This document shows, one piece after another, positions 27,225 to 39,900 of a stretch of 64,000 bases of DNA. This DNA comes from Zhengitettix transpicula (taxonomy: Eukaryota > Arthropoda > Insecta > Orthoptera > Tetrigidae), in assembly GCA_037074705.1 (NCBI GenBank), contig CM073590.1:220564746-220628745 (forward strand). Direction: 5' to 3'. The translations under genes were made by a program, and so were the position numbers. The notes under the pieces were generated by a model that worked only from the letters and a program-made list of their open reading frames with translations, ran no database searches and was not told the origin of the DNA. Positions within the stretch are counted from its first letter, which is position 1, and each line of letters starts with the position of its first letter.

Positions 27225-27437
27225 ATGAGTGTTGAGGCTTATCTTGGAAGGAGAGCTTCCAGAGTTATGAGTTCAGCTTCTTATGAATCAAGGAGTAGGG
27301 CTACAAGGAGCCATTGTGAAGCACTGGTTGAAATGACTGATGATGTGGAAACACAGAGGTATTGTCACTGTTTAGTAGGTTTGATACGTACTGATGTGCT
27401 AATTGGTTTTATGAAAATATCAATTTTTGTGCAATAA
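27225..27437 (+). pseudogene. Unidentified coding-like fragment
   Basis: A 70-codon frame beginning MSVEAYLGRRASRVMSSASY has codon and amino acid usage (Ser/Arg-rich, then EALVEMTDDVETQR) unlike the AT-rich surroundings. A donor-like AGAG|GTATTG follows DVETQ. About 80 bp on, another frame reads SEFEDMTRYPVNEEAYMKF. I could not join the two with a legal splice in frame. It may be a decayed gene copy, a transposon ORF or an exon pair with a misread junction. The family was not recognised. Confidence 0.3.
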
Positions 27438-27560
27438 TCAAGTCAGAGTTTGAAGATATGACCAGGTACCCAGTCAATGAGGAGGCTTATATGAAGTTTG
27501 AATTGGACTTGGAACTCAACTTGCATGAGGGGCAGATCATGCTTTGTAAAAATTTTAAAT

Positions 27561-29332
27561 ATATTTGTAATCTAATACAATTTTTAGATCTAGATCATGT
27601 AGGGTTTTTATTGCATTCCATAAATATAATTTAAGACTCCTTTTTATTTTTGATGAAGTCCTAAAGTTGGATCAAACTAATGTGTTCCTTTTTTTCGTTA
27701 GGTTTTCAAGAGATGTAATTTTTTGTTTAATTATATTAAATTCATATTGATCTGACTTTATTGGCTGATTTATTTATACTTAATGTATTATTTATACTAA
27801 CTATTAATAATTATTAATACTAACTTATTAAGATAGTCAGAATAATTTATACAGGCAGGAAAGAGAAATTGTGAGTTAATTATGTACGTGAAATTAAGTT
27901 TTTTTGTCAGCATGCTTGATGGGAAACATTATCTCAATTTTTGAGAGGTGTTCTACTACAACCAGACATCTACATTTTCTGTCTGGCGTAGTGATCAATC
28001 TTGATCCTCAGATAAGCTATATAAATCCACCTCAACTTCTTGTCCACATACATTGTATTGACTGTCCCTTTTTCGTAATTTTCTTTAAGTACGTATGTGT
28101 GCATACGTGTGCATACGTGTGCATGTGTGTTTACAGATAGAGAACGTGAGAAATAGGTTTTTTAAAACTTGTTTTGAGTTACCAAACTCTTAAATATATT
28201 TTGAAAAAGTTTGTTAAATGTATATTTTTGTATATCTCCAAATATTTATGGCATATATTTCATTGTAGAAAATTATTTAAAGTATGTAACATGAAATACA
28301 ATTGGAAATAATTTTTTCCAAACCTAAATGCATACTATAATTTGAGATAATTAAAGTATTAATTCTTCACTAAAAATACTATTTTTGGGCTAAAAAAAGA
28401 AAATATTTTGAATAGTTCAACAGATATGTTTTAAAAATAAAAAAGTACATATGTCAATCAAATTTTTGTTTTATAAATATTTCCAATTATGCAACTGCTA
28501 AGGATGATCATATAAGAAATAGTGTGTATTGTCTGGTTTCACTTTACACATTTTTCTCCTTTTCTAAATTTTTTAACATATACTTAACCTTGCACTGCAT
28601 ATAATATATCTTCTTTTCTACTACATTTATTAATTAAAGATGTTAAGTATATACAAAATATATTTTAACATACTTTGCCATTGTGTATTATAGCCAAAGA
28701 AAAATTTTCAATTTGATGAATTTCATTTAAATAAAGCTCCAGGTGTAATAGTTCTTGTTTCTACTTATTTTCATTAGCAGGGCATTTCTAGAATTACTGC
28801 ACACCTCTAGCATAAGGTGCAGAAATTATATATATAATTTTTAACAGTTTTAGCAGTCAGCTAATACAAGAAGCATCTTGAAAGGAGGCGGATAACACCT
28901 TCAAAAACTTGTATTGTTCCTGTGTCTTATGGTTACTGATCTCCACCTTCAGGTAAGCATGTGAATCTATCTCTTTTCATATACATATATATTTTTTACA
29001 TTATGTCACAGTTTCCTTATTTTCTTTATATAAACATAAAACATTGAAGTGTTTTAAATGCAGACTTTAAAATCATAATTTATTACATTAAATTAAAATT
29101 CCTATATATGAAAAAACAAAAGATGAGCTGTAAATGAGTTTTACCACAATTACAATTCAAGTAAAGAACATTAAAAAAAGAAAACAACCCAAGATAATAT
29201 TATAAACAAGAAATAATGTCTCATAATAAAAAATCAAATTGCAATACTGTGTATATAAAAGTTAAATAAATCAATTCTTAATCAAAACAATTTTAAAGTA
29301 GTAAATATATATACTTGTCGTACCATACTCAC
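27561..29332. other. CpG-poor stretch with degenerate repeats
   Basis: Copies related to the dispersed element families occur at about 27905-28060 (with GTGCATACGT tandem units to 28130) and 28860-28985, the latter with CACCTTCAGGTAAGC. No exon seen. Confidence 0.45.
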
Positions 29333-29391
29333 CACCTCCCGAGTTCCAACGGTTGTCAGTCATCCCAATAGCTGCATGCTAGTTCAGCGAC
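29333..29391 (-). CDS. Possible first coding exon of a neighbouring gene
   Basis: A 59-bp block lies between the acceptor-like ATTTATAG and the strong donor GTGAGT on the minus strand. It holds an ATG (29361-29363) opening MTDNRWNSGG plus one base to the donor. It stands exactly at the switch from CpG-rich (right) to CpG-poor (left) sequence, as expected at the 5' end of a methylated gene. No following exon was found, so it could also be non-coding or spurious. Family not recognised. Confidence 0.3.
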
Positions 29392-32300
29392 CTATAAATG
29401 AGAATTCTTGAAGTATGAAATAAATTACAATAAGTTTTGTGCACAAGGAAAGTGGATACTGAACTTGTGATAAAGTGCAATTATTAAGTAAATATTTCCT
29501 ATCATTTCTACTAAAACTTCAAAAAATTACTAACTGTAATTTGATTATCACACTATTATATTTCTATTGTAAAATTATTTTTTATAAGCTGAAGATTGAA
29601 TTAAAACTACCTGGGTTATATAACTGTAGAATTGAATTCAGTAGCAGATTAGTTAAATTCAACAAATATATATTGTATTATAATTGAGAAAGACACTTTT
29701 GTTTCTTTCCATAACATTAAAAGTAAAGTAGTTATAAACATAATTATTTGTTATCAATAAGAATTAATACATAAGAACAAAATAGCATTAAATTTGCTTC
29801 AAACATGTTAAAATAACCATATTCAAAAATAAATACAAATGTTGACATTGTTTTTATTTAGAACATTCTTCCTTACTGAATTCAAAATCAATCAAAATCA
29901 AATGAAAATACACAGCCTAATTAATTGTTGTCGTCAGTAAATAAAACTCTTTTCCGTGTTCTGATTTTACTGTTGTTTCTTCAATAAAATGTGCTAAATC
30001 CTATTATTTGCAAAAAATGTAAGGTTAGGTTATAAGTTATTGAAATTTTGCCATCGTTTTTCACACTCTAATTAAGTAATATCTTGAAGGCAGCGGTATT
30101 TCTGAAGTATTGAGAAGTAATTCTAATAGGACATCTTTACTTTTCCTGAAAGTTTTGACTATGAATGCGAAATAAGTTGGATCATTTAATTCCATTCGTC
30201 TTACCACTCTATTTCATGTCCAAATGTACGAAGTATATTAAATATTTCGAAAATACGTCAACGCTGAGTTGAAGTTAAATTCATAAACTAAAAACTTTCA
30301 GCGATATTTTTGATGTCACATCGTGTAATAAGAAGCTATAGAATTGTTCTAACCAACTGAGGCTGTCATTTTGGCCTACGAAGATTTGTACATGCCAAAT
30401 TGTTTAACTAAATAACCACATAAGTGTATTTACATGTACCTTTTAGTTGGATCCAATGTGTTCCTTAGAGTATGAAGAAGTGTTTGGCTACAAGTATTAC
30501 GCAATTTTCACTCCTGCTTGACCATACTAATTGAAATAAAATAGTCGGTTTTCGCCAGAACCCAGAAAAACTAATCTAGAAGATGGCGGCCACCCGCCTG
30601 TCGTAGATTTATGGTCACTCACTAACATGATCATTTGTGCACTAAAATCTTTGTTGCATACATAATTCCAACAGTTCCCAATAAAAGCATTTAAATGAGT
30701 GTTTTCGGTGTAAAGTTGTTAATTGAAAGTATAAGCGCTCTCCACGATTTACTCTATTGCTTACATTCAACACATGCTCGATACTATCACACTACTCGCC
30801 TTGTTTTACAAGTCGTTCAAGTCTGTTATTGTTAAAACATTTTATGTGACTGAATTAGGTCAACCAACTTATAAAATGATACTTTTAACTTATCTTCGTG
30901 TATTCAGTTTATTTTTTTAGATTATGATACAGGCAGATGGACTGTCAAAACTTTTAAAACTTGGAATAGTAAATCGCCGCCATTCATTCTTTCATTCAAG
31001 TGCGCACAAAGTATTGCAGTGCAAAAATAGCATTAAATTACTTACAGGACATCGAACCTATGCCTTTAATGAAAGTATAACGAATTAATACATAATATTA
31101 CCAAAAATGTTGCCTAATCATGTCCCGTATTACGCGCATTTTAAATACGTAAAAAAAACCCTTATAACTTATATTTTTGATTGTATCTGCATGTGTAGCG
31201 TGATAAATAATCCCGATTTAAGTCCAACTTAAGTATATTTTGTTTCTTTTTTTACATTAAAGCCAAATAAACACAATTCAATTTGTTTGTTCAAGCGCAA
31301 TCTCATAACGCACTTATTGGTTATTTCAATGTAACTCTTTTACGTTTACGGTAATGGCTTAAACGTTACTTTTAACTTTATCAACTACGACTAGCATTTT
31401 CATTTTATAAAAAAAAAAATGGGAAAATGTTAACAAAAGCTCGCATAACGATACAGAATTTTAGTTCCAATGCGAATTGTTCGAATGTAAACAGAAGTGC
31501 CATCTATTAAAAACTCGGAGAACTTAAAAGCTATCGAAAAAGTTCTACCGATACATCGCATATAGTATGAAAGTATTTCTATGAAAAACTAACCACATAA
31601 AGTACTGCAAGTCTATTTCGATTTCGGATATTGAATTGGAAATTTTAACAGAGTAAAATATTGCAATGACGAGTAAATTGCTAATATATAAATATCCATT
31701 CATTGTAATTATTTTTACTAGCGCATAATCGGAGTGAAAAATTATAGTACTTTAAATCTAGGAAGAAATAATATAAATATTTTTTCAAATGAAATGTAAA
31801 CCATCAAATAAACTAAATGAATCTGAACAACAAAATACATTCAGAAAAAAAAGTCATTTTAATATATCAGTTGATTACAGAGAAACTTACTGATTTAATT
31901 AAATTATTTGATTATTTTGAAGTTACAAAAGATGGCCGAAACGTTCCAAGGAATAGTTAATAGATTATACTATATGATTGAGTAGTTTGAATTATTCAGC
32001 ATGTTTATGATGGTGAATTTTGTATCTCAATAAAAATGTATGATAATAATATTGTCCAATTCATTTCTGACCAAAGAACAACTTAATTCAAACTTACGTA
32101 CAATACCCAAAAATTCAATCAACTGTATCTTTTAGTTACATTCTACAGACTCAGTCTTAACATGTATACTGAAAATCATGGCGAAGGACGATAATGAGAG
32201 TATACTTTTGATGACTGAGTCATTATAATTCATGCGACTCTTAATTATAACAATTCAAATGAGAAATTATTGACAAGCTATGCAGTTCTGAACCAATCGC

Positions 32301-33879
32301 TAGAGAAAATGAGTTTAAATTTTAAAACGATAATAATTAAATAAATATTAGGAGAAATGTAAAGTTTTGTTGACAGAATGTAATTACCGTTATTCAATTT
32401 TGGTCTTTGATGATCTTCAACGAATTACTAATCAATAAAAACTTAACTGTAGCAGTGGGAAATAATGGAAATATGTACTTACCAATAATATACGACTTTA
32501 CTGTGACTAGAGTTCGGTCATTTCGTTAGAATACGGGACCTGAGGAAGTCTTGTCTCCAGCTGAAGCATCACTATCGTTAGAGAAATTATTTTCCCCAAC
32601 TTTTAGAAAATAGTATGATGAAAAAATATTCAGAGATACAAACACTGAGATCACCGAGATTTCTTAATTTACACATAGATATTGGCAAACATCTACTGGA
32701 GAATAATGCATCCACATGTATAAGGCTACTATTTGTCAAGGGAATGACGAAAAGTTATTAGCCTCACTAAAAAGGAGGTATATGGTTTAATAGAGGTCAT
32801 AAAATAGTAAAGCACCCAGTTTTTCAGATGCAAAGATGTTACAGGCTAGGTTAACACTGTCGATGTTAAAACTCAACTAAAACTTAATTTAATAATGATT
32901 AAATAATATCTGACTCTATATAATAATATGAATAAATACACGGCCGTGAGTCAGAAAATTATAATGTTTATTAACAAAAATTAATATTACGACGTTTCGT
33001 CCTGTTTTAGGACTTCTTCAGGTTGGACACAGTATTTAATAATTTTATAAATAATTCAGGCATAAAATTTATTAAATACTTATCAACCTAAAAGAGGACG
33101 AAACATCGTTTTAATCAACATTTTAATTGCCTTAATTAATTTTTCTGTGAACATTTAAACATACTGAAGAACGGCGAAAATAGATACATTGGAAGACTTC
33201 GAAGGAACTAGAAAACTTGGTAGTGGGTAGGAAAATATTAATTTACCGGGTATGTAATTATTAATGTTGGAGGATTATATTCAAGAGCTCCCAATGAAAA
33301 CATCAAAGGAATCAGTCTGAAACATTAACATTACAGCAATATTTATATTATCAAAACTAAATAAAAAGTTTCACGCAAGTTCAGATGCCACCCATGTATG
33401 TTCCATTTAAGGAGTAATGGCATAAACAATACTATGAATTTCAAAATTTGTGAAGAGGCTATTTAGCTATGCCGATTCCGACTCGTTATATAATCGCTAT
33501 AAATTCAGCGTGAATCCTACACTGAACGGATTGTAACAGTTGAAGCAATTGGACGGCCAGAAATATTTATGTCTTATGGCTTTTTCAATGTTATATTTAA
33601 AAACTACAATTATAATTTGAAAATGATAAATTTAAATCTGATTGAATTAAATCGGCCGTTGCGGTTTCATAAAATTTTAATTAATCAAAATCGGAACTCT
33701 TTCGACATTAGGATCAGATGCGAGTAGTTAACTTGTAAAATTCTATAATAGACATTGAATAATGTAATCCGCTTCGTGACTGGTTTGGTCTGAACTTCAT
33801 CATGCTCTACTTTAAGACACGTATTGCGAAATATTATTGTTATTAGTTAAATAAACATAAATGAAATGCTTCCTCTTCA
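29392..33879. other. CpG-rich intergenic DNA, possible promoter region
   Basis: Apart from the inverted repeat at 32940-33130 no element was recognised. AAGATGGCGGCC (30580) and CGCCGCCATTC (30975) are YY1/Pho-like sites in opposite orientation, which often lie close to transcription starts. Confidence 0.3.
32940..33130. repeat. Short inverted repeat with hammerhead-like core
   Basis: GACGTTTCGTCC near 32991 and AGGACGAAACATCG near 33092 are inverted, as are flanking TTAATATTA-type and TATTTAATAA-type stretches. On the minus strand the left arm reads CCTGAAGAAGTCC, AAAAC loop, AGGACGAAACGTC, with a perfect five-pair stem. Confidence 0.6.
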
Positions 33880-36755
33880 GTAAAAATATATTATTTAAAA
33901 TACCTAATTAATTTCCATCCAGTAGATGTATTATAAATATATATATGTATAACTTCATAATGGAGTGAAAATTACCAAGTCAACATTATGTCTATTAAAT
34001 ATTAATTAACATATTATTGTATTACTTTTTTAAAAATATTTTTGAATGAATTTACTATTCTCCTGTATTTGGTATAGATTCTACAAAACAAAATCAACAA
34101 GATTCAACCCATATATATTCCATTCTAGAAGCAATGACATAAACCTTACTTATCAATTTACAAATTTGTGATGATGTGATTTAGCAATGCCAATTTCAGC
34201 ATGGCTTTGCTTTACATTTCAAAATTTAAAGCACATATTATGTATGTTATAATCTTGGTTTGAGTAATTTGTGAGGCATTTACTTTTGTGTTTGACCTTC
34301 TTGAAAGCCTCACAATACTTTATCTTTCTACTTCTCAATAAATTAACTTTCCAAACCAAACCTTTGAATAGAATATCACACAGCATAAACCAAACTGTTT
34401 TCTTGTTCAGAATCATTCACAATTGCCAGAATCTTTTGACAAATATATAAATCATGTGTTTATTTTTGCTACAATAACTGTAATGAACTTGCCAGTTACA
34501 AAACCAATTCACTGCTTATATTAAATTGTTTAATATGCATTAACTTCATATGTAGTACTATTTCTGAAAAGCAAGAAGCTTATGTTCTTTCAGTCATGGC
34601 ATCAATATTTTTCTCATTGAGCCTATACTTTTCTCTCTCTCTCTCTTTCACACTCACATACAAACCACAATCATATTTTATATGAATCGACAAAACTTTC
34701 CACACACTCAAAATTAATTTCATCATATGTAAACCATAATAATGAAGATCAATTCATAGTGAACAAATGTTTTCAAATGATTTAGAACTACATTTAACAA
34801 TAAAAAAACATTCTTAAGGAATGCCATGGACTGACAAGTAGAAGAGAAACGATGACATAACTAGGTATAAATCTTATTTTTGTTATGAGTAATGGAAAAA
34901 GTCTTTTTATTTCCTCCGCTGGTGTGTTACATATTTTGCATTCATAGTAAATTTGATTCTCAATGTACTTTCTGTTACTAATATATTTAATTGAAATCGA
35001 AGATTTTATTATGCAAAATCAACAATTATTTAATCCAAATTTTATTTTGAAGTTGTTCTGTGTAGAAAGTTTTTTTTACATGCACAGTTGATAATATAAT
35101 AGAGTGGTTCTTATATGCAGACACATTTGGTTCCTGTTCCAGGAATCTGTAAAATAGTCAAATAAATGCCAGAATGCCATATCAGTGATCCACACAACAT
35201 AATAATTTGCATACAATTTTTCTACAGTGGTAGAAAAGTCCTCTTCTGATCTTAGTCCTTGTTACAATTTCTTTCTGTACTATTTTTAAAAAGCATTGAA
35301 ATTGTAAATTCTCAAATTTTAAATAAATCAAAACTGAACAGCAGCATGAATTTTAAATTCTTTGTTGATAATTACGTTAATTTTTATCTGATACATTTTA
35401 AAAACTTTAAAGAATTTAAATTTAATTTACACAAAACTTTAGTTCTGACATCTTAGAACATGCCTGAATAATGGTTTTACAGAAAAAGTGGTAGTGATAT
35501 AAAAAGCATGTAGAAATATATAAAAATTATTTATTACAAGTAAAACTTACACATAGATTTCATATGTTTATTTACATTAATTTAAATGATATTTACAATG
35601 CATTAACACAATATGAGCTGAAAGTAACATTTAATGATACTTATTTATATTGATGTAGTAAGAAGTTTTTAATATCACATCACACATGCTTCACAAACAC
35701 TTGATTTCAGTTTTCTGTGGACTGTTTCATTGAATAAGAAATATTTTTCCAAATCCACTTTATGCAGCATGAAACTGAAGGAACTTGTGACGATGCATGT
35801 ATTGTTTTTTTCACACATTGTCATTATAGCACAGTTTAAACAACCCAATCAAGATTATTTACAATAATCCTTCACTTTTTAAAATTCTTATATTACAATT
35901 CAAGTCCAATTTATAGCACTTCAAACTCAGATAATATAATAACAACACAAGTCATAGGTCATTTCAATATAATACAATATTTATAGCTGCATCTTATTTC
36001 ACAATGTTCATATTTTTATGCAGAACTTGTAGCAGTATTTCTACTGACCAATAAAAAAAATTCAAAGGGAGATTGATATTTTGTTACAATGAGTAGAAAT
36101 TGACCCGCCTAAGAAATGATTCTATGAGTTTTAACAATAAAGGATAATTAATAAATTATTAAAACCCTTTTGAAATACAGTCTTCAAAAATTAATTGTAC
36201 ACAAACATGATATGAATCATGATTGTAGCTTTGAACTTATTCAATACAAAACATCATTGAATTTCTGTTCACATGATATTATTTACAGTTATGTTCACTG
36301 TATTATTCAAATAAAAACAAGAAATAAAATTAGATATTATATTTTCTTCTTCAGAAAAATTAATGTGAACCAAGGACAGGGGTAAATGCAACAGTGAACC
36401 TTCATATTATTTTACAAATTGCAACGTAAAATTAGTAAACATTTCCAGCTATCTTCATACATGGTTCACAAATTTGAAGTATTCAACAAATTTCTCAGTC
36501 AGAATGTTTTCCTATTTATACAGTTCAATAAATAACTCTTATAACAAAATATTTTGTTTGAAAATTAACTTCAATATTGATTAACTCTGATAATATTTAT
36601 CACACACTAAAACTTAATATTATTATTAAGATCACATTTGACTTGATATTCATCACACTATCAACAAATCACTTTATAAATGGCAGAATTTTTTACAGTC
36701 TCCAGTTAAAGCTGGATATCTATCTCACAAATGAGAGTCATTGAATTGGATTTAC
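33880..36755 (-). other. Probable integrin 3' UTR and downstream sequence
   Basis: CpG-poor, AT-rich sequence continues past the stop codon to about 33.9 kb, where CpG-rich sequence resumes. In minus orientation AATAAA poly(A) signals occur near 35530-35535, 34906-34911 and 34459-34464. None can be chosen without cDNA. No open frame here looks coding. Confidence 0.4.
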
Positions 36756-36974
36756 TTAAGATGCATAACTGCCATTTTCATCTCGATGCTTTTCGAGATT
36801 ACCTGAGAGTGTAGGATCTGGACGACGCCTCTTGAAGAAGCCAAGTTTCCAAAGTATTAAGGTGAGAATGACCAAAAGCAGGAGACCTGCTACAATAGCA
36901 ACAATAATAATCCAAATAGGAACTGGTTCAGGTTCCTGCTTCTCTAGCTTATCTGGAAAAGCTTCTGTTTCTGC
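36756..36974 (-). CDS. mew: Integrin alpha last exon: transmembrane helix and GFFKR tail
   Basis: Residues 973-1044 and the TAA stop. A Pro/Glu-rich juxtamembrane stretch precedes a hydrophobic helix (PIWIIIVAIVAGLLLLVIL and on), then the near-invariant KLGFFKRRRP and a short cytoplasmic tail ending ENGSYAS. GFFKR forms the inner clasp with the beta subunit and is diagnostic for integrin alpha. Acceptor TTTATAG. Confidence 0.97.
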   Translation of the reverse strand, partial: AETEAFPDKLEKQEPEPVPIWIIIVAIVAGLLLLVILTLILWKLGFFKRRRPDPTLSGNLEKHRDENGSYAS

Positions 36975-39900
36975 CTATAAACATACATGAATATGTTTTA
37001 ATTTATACAATTTTTTAGGATTAATTATTTTTATGTTTTTACTTAATGTCCTTTGGTTTAAATATTACTTCTGTTACATAATCTAATATTACATTATTTT
37101 ATTAATTATTTTAATAATAAATAAATTAATATATTTAAACAATTTATTAGTTCTGATTTTCACTTAAAATACCTCTGCTTTATCATCTGCAGTGTTCTGC
37201 TCAATATAAGGTGAATCAGGCAACAAAATTTCAGCTCTTGAAATAATATACACTGAATCCACCTTAGGATAGTCCTCTACCAATGTTGCATTCCATAACC
37301 TGTTCAGAAGTTCATTGTTAGTCAATATGCACTATAGAATTTAATAATTATAATTGTACAATATATTTACCTTGCTCTAATCGTAATAAGAGCTTCTTTG
37401 TTTGCTAGTAAGTTCCTTATTGTGCATCTAAATCTTATACATTTAGCTGAACCTTTCGAGCAACTCTGAAATTAAATTTTAAATCAAAAACATAATTCAA
37501 AAATTTTTCTTCATTATTTGGTTAGTTTAAATAAGTATGTTTAAAGTTAAAATATTGTTCTGAAAATTAGGTTTATAATGTATGAATCAAATTTGTATTT
37601 AATTGATTTTTTTTACAACTATAGACTACTTTATGCAAGAAAATATAAAATATGAACTGAAGCTTGACACAAAACTAACCATTGTTACAACATGCTTCCG
37701 CCTTCCATCCTTATCAATTCGAACTTCTGAGCGAATTATCATCTCTGTATCCCTTCGAACCCTTATTTCATCTGAATCTGAATCTGTTGTATTTTCTTCA
37801 GGTGGTTCCATTAAATTTTCTAGAGGAATTTCATCCATTCCTGGTCTGGGCACAAAACCAAGTGGATTCACTTGACCGTCTTCCATATAACACTGGCCAT
37901 TTCCAACTGAAATAAATAGTTTTTTTATTTAGTATTAATAAATAAATAATATTTAATTATTAGTGAAATTAAATATTGCTGTTGGTTTCATAAAATATCA
38001 TTACCTATCTCAAAAAAGAAGACCACATACACACACTCCAAACTTTGTCTTTATATGTATGAGATACAGAAAAATATACTAACTTTGGTGAGTACACAGC
38101 CAATTGAAAGTAAGGTAGGTGAAAGTAATTGCTGTGGATATGAAGTGAGACACACATGGCTTATTTGAAAGTGGAGGAGGCTCACCGTAATGGATGGAAT
38201 ATGCCATCGATCGCAGTCTGCTGCCGGCCAGTGCACGGAATGGTGTAACACTCCTTCATAAAGAAGGAGGCTGAGAGCCTCCAAAAATTTGAAGAAATAC
38301 TTTCAGTTCCTTATGGCGACACCGCACTTCACTTTCAGGTAAGCCACAACCTATCTCTCTGTCCTCTCCATACCAAGATTGCAATTATATATATATATAA
38401 ATGTTGGGCTCTAATTATGAAGCTTTAGATAACTTAAAAACAGAGAAATGAGAATTTTAGCCACAGGTTAATGGGCTTGATGGCTATATCTGGGCAGTGC
38501 CAAAATCATATTAGTCTAGATGTCATAACCAGCTGCTTTGCAAAGGTAAGTTACAAAAAAACCTGTACTGTGGAGACTTCAGTGCTACAGATAGTCTCTC
38601 TCCAAATTCCAGTTGTCACTCCAAAAAATTTTCTAAAATTCCTAAATAATGGTGGTCATGTGACTAACATAATAATTACAACAATTGCCCACAAATGTAA
38701 TAATTCCCATTTCTTACTACACACCTCCTTTTAAATATGTGTAGTCTCCATACTGCTCCTCAAAAATCCCTCTCTGATTTTTACAAATTGAAGTTTTGCC
38801 TTCCCCCCCCCCCCCTTTACCCTCTAACTTGACATGTAGCATCCAGGAATTTTTCCAACATATTGTTTGTAACATGACAGAAGTAGTAAGTTAGTCAACT
38901 TTGCTGTCTTTCTTTCCTATCCAAATGTGTTATTTAGTTTGATCTAGTCACATTTTCCTTAAATGTTACATATACATACAAATGTACATATAAATGTGCA
39001 CCCTTGTACATTTTATACCCATTCCACTACAGAAATTCGAACTACATATTCTGTCTGACATGGTGACAGTTCTCTACTTTCAGGTGAGCTATGTGCACCC
39101 CCTCCCCTACCCATCCTGTCTCAGCACATACAGACACATTTCATTCATAGCATTATTACTAATTAACTTTCATTTTAAGTGCATTATAAATTTTGTATAT
39201 ATATATATATATATATATATATTACCAACAGATGGTGCTTCCACAAGATACAACAACCATTTGCCTTGTGGTTTATTATTAGCTACTTGGACTGGCCAAT
39301 CCACAATTACATCAACACTGCCTATACGCCAAGGACCTTCATTGTATATCCTGTACATATGAAGAACTCTTGAACCAATTTCATCGTGATACTGCATAGC
39401 AGATTCACCCACTATTTCCCCACTGTAATACATGTGGTCTGGTTGCACCAGCCTGAAAATAACATATATTGTAGTAAGAGATGGAATAATGATTTAAAAA
39501 ACATGAACACGTAAAAATAAATTAAATAGCAAGTTCTTATACTCGTAAAATTTATATTCGCTTGGGAATTGACAACAATTTTGTGCTTGTTAGTAGGTAT
39601 TAAAGCAAGGTAGAAATTTTGCTTTACTTGATTATATGGAATTATAAAAATATTTTACTTTGTACATTAATATCACACCAAAAGTGTATAACTAAATTTA
39701 CTATTGACAAGCCTTTTGTTTTTTAATAATTTTTTATTTTAAACTAAGTGATTCTATGTTTTATTAAATGTAATACAGTGTGGGTTTAACACTTTGAATT
39801 ACTTAATGAAATATTAATTCACAAATTTACATAGATAAAATACACAATAGAAATAAATATCCATTCCTACTAAAATTAGTAATCTTATATTAACATAATA

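Larger units (their letters stand above)
37907..39225 (-). other. Integrin intron filled with dispersed repeats
   Basis: This 1.3-kb intron holds a family A foldback copy (about 38080-38395), further degenerate copies near 38880-38980 and 39010-39110, a poly-C run near 38810 and a (TA)n tract against the exon. Nothing in it extends the integrin frame. Confidence 0.6.

Noticed and set aside
37603..37915. Plus-strand frames of 77-90 codons
   Set aside because: They are antisense shadows of the integrin exon 37680-37906.
39170..39373. Frames with runs of Tyr-Ile
   Set aside because: They are translations of a (TA)n tract fused to integrin exon sequence.
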